Assembly (NCBI GenBank): GCA_009617715.1
Contig: VTFK01000023.1
Coordinates: 992,001-1,056,000 of the forward strand
Direction: 5' to 3'
Source: Plectrocnemia conspersa
Taxonomy: Eukaryota; Arthropoda; Insecta; Trichoptera; Polycentropodidae
DNA length: 64,000 nt
Part shown: piece after piece, positions 44,836 through 55,500 of the stretch
Numbering within the stretch: the stretch's first letter is position 1
Layout: each line of letters begins with the position of its first letter
Translations under genes and position numbers: made by a program
Notes under the pieces: model-generated
Told to the model about the DNA's origin: nothing
What the model saw: the letters and a program-made list of their open reading frames with translations, nothing else
Database searches by the model: none

Positions 44836-46190
44836 ATTTGTGCAAATAATTAGTATATAATAAATATACCGAATTTTAATTTTCACATGAGAGCATAGGA
44901 CCCAGATTGTATCACTGTGGTACTCCAGAATAAGCAAAATACTCATCAGAGCTACGATGATTTTCTATACAACTCGGCGATTGTATATGACATTGAAACT
45001 TTAAATTGCAAAATAGTACAAATAATAAAGGAAAGTAACAATGAAATTTTATATATTTGCTGTTTTTAACGGGTTTCTAAAAATATTTTTTTCAAATCAG
45101 ATTCTAAAAATAAATTATGCAGTAGTTAATTTTGTTTTTGCGAGAAGATCAAATTAATCAAGACCTGGATTTATTAATCAACTGTCTGAATACTAATTAA
45201 ATTAAATAAGAGTTTCTGCGAAATTATTTTAAAAATATAGCATTGAGGGTAATTAAAAAACGCCATTGTGTAAAACAATTTATTTCTAAAATATTTATAA
45301 AACTGTGATTCACGTTAAAACATATAATGGTGTGTTCTCTGGATAAAGGTGCAATTTATGGTAAAATAATGAAAAAAATAAACCTTAATATTTTGTTTTT
45401 CAAACGTACACAAATCCTAACCATTTATTTCAATCTGAAATACTGATTAAAATTAAAATCGAATGAATCATCAGGGCTATAAATGTTACCTTTTCCTTAA
45501 ATTAAAATATATTTATAGCCCTGGAAGTTTACGGTTCCCTGACCTATCCTCTATTTTCTTTTTATTAGCTTCCATTTGCAATATTTCAGCGAGCAAAAAG
45601 CAATACACTTAATAAATATGAATATTTTTATAGTATATGTGCAATAAATAAAAAATTATATTAACTTACAAATTGGAAAAATAATTACTTTCACACCCGA
45701 CTCGTATTTAATAACTACATAAAAGCTAACTAAACGGAGTTGCCACCATATAAATATTTTATAGTCTGTTTTTAATTGCGCCATGTCTGCTCTATCATTA
45801 TAAAAATAAATTCAACCATATTCACAATAATTATAGATGATAAGTATTCACATAAAAACATATGTATAATATTGTGGTTAGATGAATAAAAAATAACATT
45901 TTTTTATGAATACTAATATTTTTCTTTAAAAAAAATCTCAGATTAGTTAAGCAAAAATATCTCGATGAACGAAAATTTAATCTCCGGTGAAGATGCCTTA
46001 CTTCAAGTTTTATCCAACCCTAGAAAAAGTACCCCAATGTAACGTTTTAGGACCTTTTTGTATATTTTTTATATTGATTTATAAACAGTAATGCCGGGAA
46101 ACCATCAGCTCTAATCGTGACTTAGGTCGAGAACGGAGGTGGAGCAATTTGTTGTAGCTATAGCTCGCTAAAGGGCCTATGCTTGAACAT
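44836..46190. other. AT-rich stretch with a short inverted repeat
   Basis: CAGGGCTATAAAT (45472-45484) and ATTTATAGCCCTG (45510-45522) are exact complements around a 25-base spacer. The CAGGG...CCCTG ends are hAT-like, but no 8-bp duplication is visible. Otherwise nothing was recognised. Confidence 0.45.
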
Positions 46191-46199
46191 AAGAAGCTG

Positions 46200-46480
46200 G
46201 TGAGAAGATCCGAAGTACCATTACTGCTAATATACCAACAACAGGAGAAATATCAACGAAACATTTGCTGATGAAACTGTAGTAATGGCAGTAAGTTAAT
46301 TGCTTGCAGCACTTAAAATTAGCCAATGAATAACATATTAAAAAAGTAATATGCATTGCGCCAAAATAATTACGATCTCCACACATTACAATATTTAAGA
46401 TTAAACTGGAAATATCGTGTTGGAGGAAAAGCAGAATAGATTCGATTAACAACGATAAATGTATTGTTGCCATACGTCTG
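46200..46480 (+). pseudogene. RTE/BovB-like LINE reverse transcriptase relic
   Basis: A plus-strand frame around 46255-46460 reads TFADETVVMA, matching RT motif C ('RFADDTVVMAE') with one catalytic aspartate changed to glutamate. LLAALKISQ follows, then NMHCAKIITIS, where the family has a 'LKxNxxKTKxM' segment. Stops break the rest. The 98-codon frame on the opposite strand (46177-46473) is the antisense of this relic, not a gene. No 5-prime or 3-prime end was recognised. Confidence 0.5.
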
Positions 46481-47219
46481 ATTCGGAATTATTTAATCTA
46501 ATTTGGGACTGTAAAATGTAGTTACAAATGAAATAAGATTACTGCAATATTTTTTTATTGTTGATACCTACCTCGATTTTAATTAATCATTGCGATATTT
46601 GCATTATGTGATGATCGAGCCAAATTATAATTATAATACTAATATTGAGTTCATCATTTTTGGAGATTGACGCCTGAAAAGAACTAAACCACACAAATTA
46701 GTCATTCGAATACAACATTTATAACATTCTAGGAACATAATAGTGATTCATGTAAGCTCCCACACTTGTAACAATTGAGTTCATTATCAATAGTAGTCAT
46801 GAATTATCATGTGATTAGATTGTATATTACTAACCCTACCCAATAAAGGATGTTATAAAAATAAAATAAATGAAACTGGATTTGTGTTTGAGAAGCTTTA
46901 TGTTACATGTCTATATGTATATTTCAATTATCTAAATGTATACAATACATCTTTTACACCCTTTATTTTGTATTGGCCCGCCCTTATAAAACGTAAAATT
47001 TAATTAGCACCATTAAATTTACAAGATGATATCAAACGTCACACAAGATTGACAATGAATGACGACTACCTTACGACTGGCATAATCCAAATGTATTAAA
47101 CTAATATAACGTAATCATATTATTTAATATAATATTAGCATCCCTACATGGTAAATAAATATTTAAAAAAGCATTTTAAATTATTGCATAAAAAAACATT
47201 CTCTTTGTGAGCACATTCG
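46481..47219. other. AT-rich stretch, nothing recognised
   Basis: No repeat, coding relic or RNA gene was recognised. Confidence 0.4.
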
Positions 47220-47790
47220 CCGTTGTAAGGGGGTTGAATAATAATAATATTAATAATCGACGTTATTAGAATTGTTTCTTGAAATCTTCGTGTTCGATTA
47301 GCTTATCGGAAATTCGCTTAACGACTCGCCTTAGCAGCGATTGAGATTTTTTCAACATTCTCCCTGGTAACGATAATCGCTATCGGACGTTTTCTTCAAT
47401 CTGCCATTTAGCTTAATTGCTCGAAAATACCTTTAACCCAAATTCTCTAAGTGTATGTATATATGTATGTATATGTACATATTTTTATTGAAAATATAAT
47501 AAGTCACAAGAACAAAATGACACAAATTTCCATATACGCCGACGCGAGCATTCCACCAGCTTTGACTTGCATAAACCGTGCATAGTCTCCGTTATGCTCT
47601 AATGAACTACGGAAAAAGACTGGATTTCGCCAAGCTTTGCGATCAAAGGATTTCATTTATGGATCTTCGAGCGGATGCACAAATTGAATGATTTCACAAT
47701 AAACATGCAAACGTTCGTCACAAGCGTAAAACATATATGAACATAACGTGCAATTTGAAAATAATACTTTCAGAACGACGACGACGTACG
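47220..47790. other. GC-richer block, candidate regulatory element
   Basis: Non-repetitive sequence such as CGGAAATTCGCTTAACGACTC, CGATAATCGCTATCGG and GCCGACGCGAGC, with a TATGTATG microsatellite-like run near 47455-47475. No recognisable domain. Confidence 0.3.
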
Positions 47791-48150
47791 ATTTTCATGG
47801 ATGGAACACATAGTTGTTTATTTGTATTTTTTTATTTAAAATGTATATAGTATTAAAAGATACCTTTAAAATTTTAATATATTTGTTTATTTAGCTAATA
47901 ATACAGAAATATGATATAATCCTCAAGCGATATTTTAACATTGTTTTAATATAATACTATATAGATTCCAAAATAAATAATTAAATTAGAATAACATAAT
48001 ATATATTATAAGCTTTCCAAAACCACATTATTTTTATTGTGAAAAATCAGAAGTAACTAAGCATATTTTTGCTAATCAAGTCAATTAAATATTTTTTTGA
48101 AAGAGAAAATAACACAATATGACAATATTCGCCACATGAAGCGCATGTTC
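47791..48150. other. AT-rich stretch, nothing recognised
   Basis: No repeat, coding relic or RNA gene was recognised. Confidence 0.4.
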
Positions 48151-48155
48151 ATAGT

Positions 48156-48411
48156 CTAGATTACTCTATAAAATGTAGGAGTCCACAACAGATCGAATGC
48201 ATCTAAACAATCACCTGCATACAGAAGAATACTCGAATTTCTAACAGCTGTATTTATGTAATTAATTAATAACGTAAATAACAAATGGTCCAGGTTGGAT
48301 ACTTGAAGTACCCCCAAAGGAAAAAATAATTTATCATATGAATCAAATTTCGGTCCGCTGCTTTTTACTAATAACTTCAGTGTTATAAAGCCACAAAAAG
48401 TCAAAAGCTCG
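48156..48411 (-). pseudogene. Jockey-like LINE reverse transcriptase fragment
   Basis: The minus-strand frame reads PLGVLQVSNLDHLLFTLLIN, then YINTAVRNSSILLYAGDC. This matches RT motif B ('SGVPQGSxLGPLLFxLYIND') and motif C ('ILLYADDC') with substitutions at key positions: P to L and G to V in the motif-B core, and the first catalytic aspartate of ADD changed to glycine. Flanking RT sequence is missing on both sides. The high-coordinate side is cut off by a small palindromic element. Confidence 0.75.
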
Positions 48412-48525
48412 CCACACACGGACGGATCTACCCGCCAGATTTGTCCGAGATGGATGTCCGACGGACAAATCTGACCGTGTGTGCTGTTAAAAACCTCGGA
48501 CAGATCTGTCTGCCGTCTGTCTGCT
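48412..48525. mobile_element. Small palindromic GC-rich element, MITE-like
   Basis: CACACACGGACGGATCTACC (from 48413) faces CAAATCTGACCGTGTGTG (to about 48481). An inner dyad, AGATTTGTCCG / CGGACAAATCT, lies between them. A second half, CGGACAGATCTGTCTGCCG, follows. The AGATTTGTCCG and GGATCTACCCG words resemble the GC-rich centre of the foldback element at 28.8-29.2 kb. No target duplication was seen. Confidence 0.55.
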
Positions 48526-48889
48526 CAATATCCAGTTTTAGAGCGTAGCTCAAAACCATTAATATATATGGGACCTGGCAAAGGAAAAGGTTTTTTCAGA
48601 GAATCTACCAATGACGAGCCGATTTTTTTAATAATTAAAACAATAAAAATATAGTTTTGAGAAACGTAAGAGGTATAAATACGGGAACCTGAAATTCCTT
48701 TGTAACCATATCATCATTCTATAATAACAAATCATCTCTATTCAAGTTAATTATTTTTAATGTCATCTAGAATTCTAGTAATTATCAGAATTGTAATAAA
48801 TAAATATTAAAATTTGAATTGTTTTCAACAAAGCTAGTTTAAAAACTTAAAGCACATAATGTATAATGTTGTATATACTTATTTCACCT
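48526..48889. other. AT-rich stretch, nothing recognised
   Basis: No repeat, coding relic or RNA gene was recognised. Confidence 0.4.
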
Positions 48890-49800
48890 TTCTCAACCAC
48901 TTGAACGACAGCGAATGGCCATTAGTTTAAAATTCGCGTGAGCAACGCCAGACACTTACATCTATTAAGTACATAAATTCAAATAAGTTGGAATCCATTC
49001 TTACGTTTTATCTGGAACTCTTCGCCAATAACTCACTCTATTACGGAAACAATTCTTCGCCGTCACGAAAACACACAGTCCCAGAGAACAGAGTACCATA
49101 ATTGCTTCCCACCTAATTGTACCACACCGCGGCGAAAATCTTGCCGCACAATCAATATTAATTACGCTAGAGCATGAGCCGGCAAGAAAGAGCATAACAG
49201 TAATTTCAATTTGCCGCCAAGACAAACAACACGACGAGTTGTCAACTCTCGAGAGGCGACGAAGGCGAGAAACGAGAACAGAGAGGAGAAAAATGTGTCG
49301 AAAAATTTCAGCGGCAGGACTCGACAACTCCATTAGCCCAGCAGCCTAATTAAATCCCGAGCACAATTTGTTTCTTTAGATCGACTTACACCTCAGTCAA
49401 ACCCTTAAATTTGACCATCAGTATAAAACCGTAGATAAATAAAATATTGTAGTCCTTGTTTACTATAATTTACTAGGCAAGTCAGATCAACCAAATCATG
49501 TTAGTTAGTCGCCTGACCGTTTGTACTTTTTTGGAGATATCAGTCTATTATTTTTATATATATACCACTTAACCCCTAAAACTCTTATCAATTTTATTTT
49601 TAAAGAGTTCCGTTCCTGTCATGTGTGTTATACCGGGAACCCTGTGACCGATAGGATTCTGCGCGTCGAGATAACGCTACGCAGTTTCCTCTTTGTTTTC
49701 CTCTGCACATTCGCTACGCGCGCGATACTATCGCCGAAGAAGTGTCAAGCACACATGACACGCGAAACACATAAACAAATTGCGCCCCGGAATTTATAAT
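48890..49800. other. Two GC-richer blocks (48890-49400 and 49600-49800), candidate regulatory elements
   Basis: The first holds a 110-codon minus-strand frame (49001-49333) and the second a 92-codon plus-strand frame (49521-49799). Neither has a recognisable domain. Sequence is non-repetitive (CACACCGCGGCG, GAGAGGCGACGAAGGCG, CTACGCGCGCGATACTATCG). Confidence 0.3.
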
Positions 49801-50013
49801 TAGGCAACTAAGCTAATGTTGTCATCAAGATTGGTGAAAGTGTCCTTATGTAAAATATTATGTAGTGCTAAATAATAATTTTAAGAACTTAGCGTCTTCG
49901 CGAAATTCCCCAATAAAATATACTTCTCTGAAAAAATACACCACGGCTGGTTGCGACCGACATTTATTCCCCTAACAAACTAGGATAATTTGAACTAGTG
50001 CAGCGACTTTAGA

Positions 50014-50317
50014 ATGAGTCACTCACTGAAAATTATATTAAAAATTATACAAGGAAGAATTCACACACGTTGCAAAAAAGCTATTAGCAGGGAACAATTT
50101 GCATTTAAGAAAGACTTTGGTACACGAGAAGCGCTTTTCTGCGTGCAAATGCTACTTGATGAGATTACAGAGATGTTACAAAGTCCCTAAACCTATTTAC
50201 ATTTGCTTCATACATTTTTAAAGATCATTCAATCGCGTAAAACATGAACGTTTTTATAAGGTATTATTGGGCTAGATGACAGAGATGTAAGCTATTAAAA
50301 AATCTACATTGGAATTG
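50014..50317 (+). pseudogene. RTE-like LINE reverse transcriptase relic, upstream part
   Basis: The frame from 50014 reads MSHSLKIILKIIQGRIHTR, then ISREQFAFKKDFGTREALFC. This matches the RT fingers of RTE-type elements ('MSHxLKLLLRIIxxRI', 'EQFGFRxGLGTREALF'). A frame change follows, then IGLDDRDV and YWN-type thumb-side residues. The relic breaks off at GAATTG (50312-50317), where the 570-bp repeat is inserted, and resumes at 50888. Confidence 0.75.
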
Positions 50318-50887
50318 TGGGGTCTTGTTCTTAAAACTCACATTAATTTACTGTTACCAAAATTATCATCCATCACCAGTGAAACAAGACAATAGTGTAA
50401 AGGATATGACCACACACTAAAGCCCTCGTTATGACCAAAAAATCACGCAATGTTCTTATTCGTGTTGCAGTTTACAATACCTAGCAAGCAAATGTCGCTT
50501 TCAAAAGGCGTTTACCTATTTCGCTGTTCTAGGAAACGCGTACATCTATTGGCTGGAGCTGCATGATTGTGATTGGACAGCAAGCTTTGCAGCCCTGGTT
50601 ACTTAAACCTGGGCTCCGCTGAGGAGAGGGCAGTCACAGACAGTCACTCGAAGACACCAGCGGACATTCGAAGAGACCAACAGACTGTCATGGACGCACA
50701 TATTCTGAGAGGAACTTCACCATACAAGCACCGTAGCAGAGAGAGATCAACTTCCGCTGTACTCCCGCTGCCACGCCAGCTACAAGAACTCTGAGGGCCT
50801 GCAACGGACATCATCCCTGCGCCAGCTACTCCACCACTCCTCGGAAAAAACATCAAAATCTAATAAAAATCTAACTAGATGGACCCC
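50318..50887 (+). repeat. LTR-like repeat family, copy A, inserted in a LINE relic
   Basis: The 570-bp segment starts TGGGGTCTTGTTC and ends GATGGACCCC, so GGGGTC and GACCCC are inverted at the ends. GAATTG occurs on both sides (50312-50317, 50888-50893), a candidate 6-bp target duplication, and LINE coding sequence resumes after it. The middle has two ATTGG (inverted CCAAT) motifs about 30 bp apart, an AGCAAGCTTTGCA segment, a TACTTAA box and a conserved GAGGAGAG segment. This is a promoter-like layout. The last third shares GGACATCATCCCTG with copies B and D. There is no coding sequence: 50573-50794 is a chance frame. Confidence 0.65.
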
Positions 50888-51560
50888 GAATTGATACGAA
50901 CACGCAAAGTTCAACACTTAAAAAATCAATCAATGTGCTTCGTTTCTTACTCTTTCAACTTATACTCTGAAACTATATTCAAAGAAGCACTAAAGAGACA
51001 AAAAGGAATAAAAATCAGCGAAGATATAAATAACAATATTCGTTATGCTGATGACACGATAGTATTTGCTGAAATTGTTGACAACTTTCAAAGATCCACA
51101 GATAATGTAAATAAAAAAATATACAAATAAATATATATTAAGCAAAATTTATAGTTATAAGCAAGCTCCCTGTAGGCCCGGTAAGTTTATCATTAGATGA
51201 AGATAAAATTGAGAGAGTGAAGTGATTCAAATACTTGTGTTATTGGGTAAATGACGAGATGGACCCCGATTAAAAAAAAATACAATAAGTAAACTGTCAG
51301 CGTTTGAAATGTGGCTTTAAAAGTCAATGCTGAAAGTTCCATGACTAAATTATTTTCTTAATAGGGCGCGATCGAGAACTTTCAATTGTCAATCAGAGAA
51401 AAAGAGTACCTTCAACACAAGTCCAAAATATGAGCTTCTTCATAGGAAAAATTAAAGGTAAAAAATGAATCGGAAGAAAGAATATGTGTAATATTTGGAC
51501 AGACATAAAAGCCAGTACACTATAAAAATTGATCTAATTCGTCCTATCGCTACTATGATC
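50888..51560 (+). pseudogene. RTE-like LINE reverse transcriptase relic, downstream part
   Basis: The frame 50879-51130 reads IRTRKVQHL, then FNLYSETIFKEALKRQKG and NNIRYADDTIVFAE: RT palm with motif C, both catalytic aspartates present (about 51044-51055). In shifted frames KIERVK, a stop, FKYLCYWVNDEMDPD (about 51200-51270), then SAFEMW and MLKVP (51297-51345) follow. These are the RTE C-terminal blocks 'FKYLGxWVNDEMDPD' and 'INAFEMWCYRRMLKIPW'. At least three frame changes and several stops are present. The 3-prime end fades out near 51560. Confidence 0.8.
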
Positions 51561-53485
51561 AAGCTTATTAAGTAAAGCACTGAAATGTATATAAATACAA
51601 TATATGCTTGAATTAATACAAAATTACCTACCCTAGCGCCGACGTCAAATTAATTAATTCGTTCCTCTTATCTTTCACATTAATTACGTGGCGTATTAGA
51701 TTCTCGAAAATATTAATCACAAGTCAGTGATAGCGAAAGTAAATATTAGCGCAGTTGATGTGAAGCGCAAACAGAAACACTCGCAGCTATTTTCAGAATT
51801 GTTTTCGTTGAAAATTTACACAAAACGGCAGTAACTCATGTGATTAAAGAGAATCGCTGCGCTGTGATAGCTTCTGATTAATCTTGACAATTTCAGATCA
51901 ATGCTCAGCGTTTTTTTTTTTATAAAATAAATTTATTCATATTAATTGATGTGTTAACAAATTTCTTGTGACATCAATGTCAAAGCTTACACACCATCGC
52001 CTGAGTGTAGCAATCATGTAAACGTTTACCATTGACTTCATAGTTGCATAAATTTAATTCGGTATTGTATGTAAATTTTCACTATTAAATTATGCCCATT
52101 TATGCATAATGCGTAATTTACGTTTATTTAAAATTCACTAAGTAGTTTCAAATTATACAAATCTTAGGTACATAAATACGTATTGTTGTTAAAAAAGCCA
52201 GTTAAATAGCATGTATACTACTTAACGTCTGCATGTGAAATTTGTTAAAAGAGCGGCTAAACGCTAACTTGTTAATACACGAGTGCACACTTTAAACCGT
52301 CTGTTTTGTAACGTGTGTTTAATTAAAATAATAGATATCCTGCTGTGCTGTTTCTGAAATTGTTCTACAGCTAAACCAACTGAAAAGCGTGTATATTGTC
52401 GAACCAGATTGAAAACAATGCGGTTATGTTATTAACATTTTATCAAAATTTTGTTATAAACATTTTTATTATATTTTTCTATAATTTAAAAAATACCTAA
52501 AATTCTCGGAATGTGAATTCAATTCTTTGACATTAGTATTTTTTGAGTAATTGCTATTTTATCAGTTCAATATATATTAAAAATTAATTTGCAAAACATA
52601 TTTAATGAAAATTAAAATCAATTATACTAACGAAACGTAGACAAACTTTTTCAACGTCTCTTCAATGAACAGGGAACGTAGAATAAAAATCTAGCTTCAA
52701 ATTTATTAGCTTACGCCTGTTTTAAAAAATAAAATAAAAATGTTGAAACTTTACTCTGAAGAGCTTGCTGCCATTGCAGCCCTCAGACCAATATTAAAAA
52801 GAGTGCGCTTACCACAAAAAATAATATATTAATATAAAGACAATTAATCATACATATTTTAACATTTGTGTGTCCGGTATGAAGTAACACCAGTAATACT
52901 ATTTATCTAAATTGTAAGTAATCAAAAAATAAGCTATAAAAATAATAAATATCACACATCTTTAAACTAACCATCAAAGAACATTGTCATTTTTATACTA
53001 GAAAATATCATATAAATATTTCGTATAAACACACTAAGCCACTAATCTCGTTAATAGAAAACTACGATAGAAACAATCTTAAATTTAAATGTAAGCACAA
53101 AATGCCAAATCAGATATTGCTTTAAAGATTAGAGAACACATTTTAATGGTTCTAGTTCTTCACTTAATTGTACTTAAATTAGCATTTGATCCGTTGCTTT
53201 TTCTTTTTTTATTGTACTAAAATTGTAACTATCAGCGTTCTATTTTGTATTCTTATGTTTTATTATATTGCAGCTAATAACACAACCGTAGAAATGAAAA
53301 TTGTTATAAACAAGTAACATACATTGTATAAATGGTGAGCTTTTAAAATGAATTATGTTATTGAAATAAACGTTTTATACATGTATATAAAAAAACACAT
53401 TATCATTTGCTAGTTGAAACGCAAAATCGAAACCGGTTAAAAAAGTTGCTTACTCATGTACTATTTCACTATAAATTACTAAAAA
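51561..53485. other. AT-rich stretch, nothing firm
   Basis: Slightly GC-richer around 51640-51880 without a recognisable feature. No repeats, coding relics or RNA genes were recognised. Confidence 0.4.
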
Positions 53486-53487
53486 AG

Positions 53488-54130
53488 TGTGGGGTTTCTT
53501 GAAACTCGCGTTAATGACCACGACCAAATGTGATCATTCATTATATGGATGAACTAAAAGTATGGGACCACACAAAAGAAAAAGGGTTCACATAAATAAC
53601 ACGCAATTATTCTCCGATGCTTTGAAAAAATATTTCTTTGTTGCGAAACGGTAAAAGGAAACAATATATCACCGGAAGACAAAAAACACCGTAGGGTAAC
53701 AATATTCCCGCTGCACAATTCGACCTCGGAAAGATGTTCATCAAACTAATGTCATTTTTTAGAGTCGTATACATATTTCGTTGATCTAAAAAACAAGTGC
53801 AACAATTGACTGGATGGTCGCTGCATGATCGTGATTCGTCAATTAGCTTTGCTACCCTTAATACTTAAGACTTGTCTCTAATGAGGAGAGCAGAGACACG
53901 GCAGACGTGCAGACACGCAGATACGGCCCAACGGCCATCACCAGACACGACTGCAGCAGAGGGACCGACCTCCACTACACCGTGGCTGCCTCGCCTACAA
54001 TAACTGAAATCATCCCTCCGCCAGCTTCTCCACCACCGATCAAATAAAACGATCTCGCCCATCATAGTAACTCGCAATATGACGTGAAAAATAACAACAT
54101 CATCGGCGAGCTTTGTCAAGACCCGCCTAT
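53488..54130 (+). repeat. LTR-like repeat family, copy B
   Basis: It begins TGTGGGGTTTCTTGAAACTC (53489). ACAATATATCACCGGAAGAC (53661) is shared with copy C at 60.9 kb, and ATGATCGTGATTCGTCAATT corresponds to the promoter-like block of A and C. Then come TACTTAAGACTT, GAGGAGAGCAGAGAC, ATCATCCCTCCGCCAGCTTC and ATCATAGTAACTCGCAATAT (shared with D). Both halves of the family are represented. The right boundary is unclear. The 109-codon minus-strand frame here is a by-product. Confidence 0.7.
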
Positions 54131-54549
54131 TTATAACACCATGACTAAAATCATAAAAATATGTTCTATTCAACTCACGATTAACTTTGAGCATTCTACT
54201 CAGATGTAAGTGTTCATTATATTACTGATCGACACGCTGCTATTAAAAAATATGCTGATTATCTTATTCACCGGATGAACAACGTAAAATATCTTATTTG
54301 AAAATTCGGCTACAGAATTTATAATTTGAACCAAACATTTTTGAAGTAATGATAATAAAATTTAAAAATGGAGTCTACACAAGATTTTATTTTTATAGTG
54401 CAATGCAAATATTCTAGAAATATGGACTACCAAAAATAAAATTCTGTGTGTGACTGGTTAACGTTTACATCTATTTCAAAATAATATTATTATACATTAG
54501 TAAACTTAAAGACTGGATCTAATCAACTTTTACGCGCTTAAAATTCTTT
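54131..54549. other. AT-rich stretch, nothing recognised
   Basis: No repeat, coding relic or RNA gene was recognised. Confidence 0.4.
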
Positions 54550-55220
54550 CCACATTTTATACCATTTTTCACCTACATCAAACACTTTTTCCCCGCAATC
54601 GATTCGTCCCGCAACTAAATACCGAACAAAGCGCCGCAAGACCACTCCGGAAGGCCCCGCCATAGAGCACGTCTCCTCTACGCTCGGTCCAGAAAAAAGA
54701 AGTGTTACATAAAAGACACAAAGAGTGCAAACAAGCAGCGCGGCCACGGGTCCATCAGCACGACCTCAGAGCGATCGTGAGGAGAGTCGTCGTCGGATTG
54801 GAAACCGATCGAGCTATTTGGGCCAATCGTGCCGAGAGTCCACAATGGCCGTGCGAACCCAGATGCTGCTGCTGCTTGCTGCTGCTGTGTGGACCGAGAG
54901 ATCTCTCTACTAAGATGCGGCGTCTTTTCGCCATCACGAACGGCTAATTAGCGCCGAAACTGAGACGAAACGGGAATTAGGAGAAAAGAACCCGAGAATG
55001 AATGGACATGTTATACCGTACGTACGCTTGAAAGCTTAGCTATAGCTATAGAGAATGGCGTTTTTTTATTGTTCTCCAAATACATTATAGGAATTTTTAG
55101 TAGGTAGGGTCGTTTCGGTCACGACGACGCATAATGGCTTCATCTCTCGTTGTTTACAAGACATTTCGGCTGATGGAAATCGTTTACAGCGAGCAATTTG
55201 CAAACGGGTGAGTTTATATT
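54550..55220. promoter_or_regulatory. GC-rich block, candidate promoter and 5-prime UTR
   Basis: A unique-looking GC-rich stretch with CGCCGCAAGACCACTCC, GAGAGTCGTCGTCGG and GATCGTG-type downstream-promoter-like motifs leads into a plus-strand ATG at 54845 with an excellent Kozak context. The right half (54920-55200) has homeodomain-type cores (GGCTAATTAGCG) and AGCTATAGCTATAG. No TATA box was found. Promoter function is inferred. Confidence 0.3.
54845..54913 (+). CDS. Possible signal-peptide first exon or 22-residue microprotein
   Basis: The ATG context is CCACAATGGCC. The frame reads MAVRTQMLLLLAAAVWTERS and ends LY and TAA, with a hydrophobic leucine/alanine core encoded largely by CTG and GCT repeats. 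An upstream in-frame ATG at 54725 would extend it to 62 residues. A donor-like GTGTGG lies inside the alanine codons but is poor. The CTG run could also be just a short tandem repeat, so the signal-peptide look may be an accident. Confidence 0.25.
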   Translation: MAVRTQMLLLLAAAVWTERSLY

Positions 55221-55498
55221 TTCACAAATCATCGGAAAATGGTCGAATTCAATGTTTGCGGTGTTTTACAGTGGAGTGTGTTATTTATTGCGTTTGGTGC
55301 TAGTAGTAAATAAATGGAATTGAAAAATATGAATAGTCGGATTATATTATATATAAATAAACAAAGTACGTTCTGGAAGTTTGTGATGCGAAATGCGAGG
55401 CACTTCAACAATGTAGCCATACATATTGGTACATAATATATTAAATTATAGATCGATAATATGCAATCCTAGTACGAAAAAGATATTTAAAGCTAGAG
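55221..55498. other. AT-rich spacer before the Tigger element
   Basis: No repeat or RNA gene was recognised. The 63-codon minus-strand frame has no recognisable domain. Confidence 0.35.
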
Positions 55499-55500
55499 TA

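Noticed and set aside
46177..46473. 98-codon hydrophobic minus-strand frame as a membrane protein
   Set aside because: It is the antisense of a reverse transcriptase relic on the plus strand (TFADETVVMA).
50573..50856. Overlapping 73- and 70-codon frames as genes
   Set aside because: They lie inside a non-coding dispersed repeat. The equivalent minus-strand frames at 18.3 kb and 53.9 kb reflect shared repeat DNA, not a protein family.
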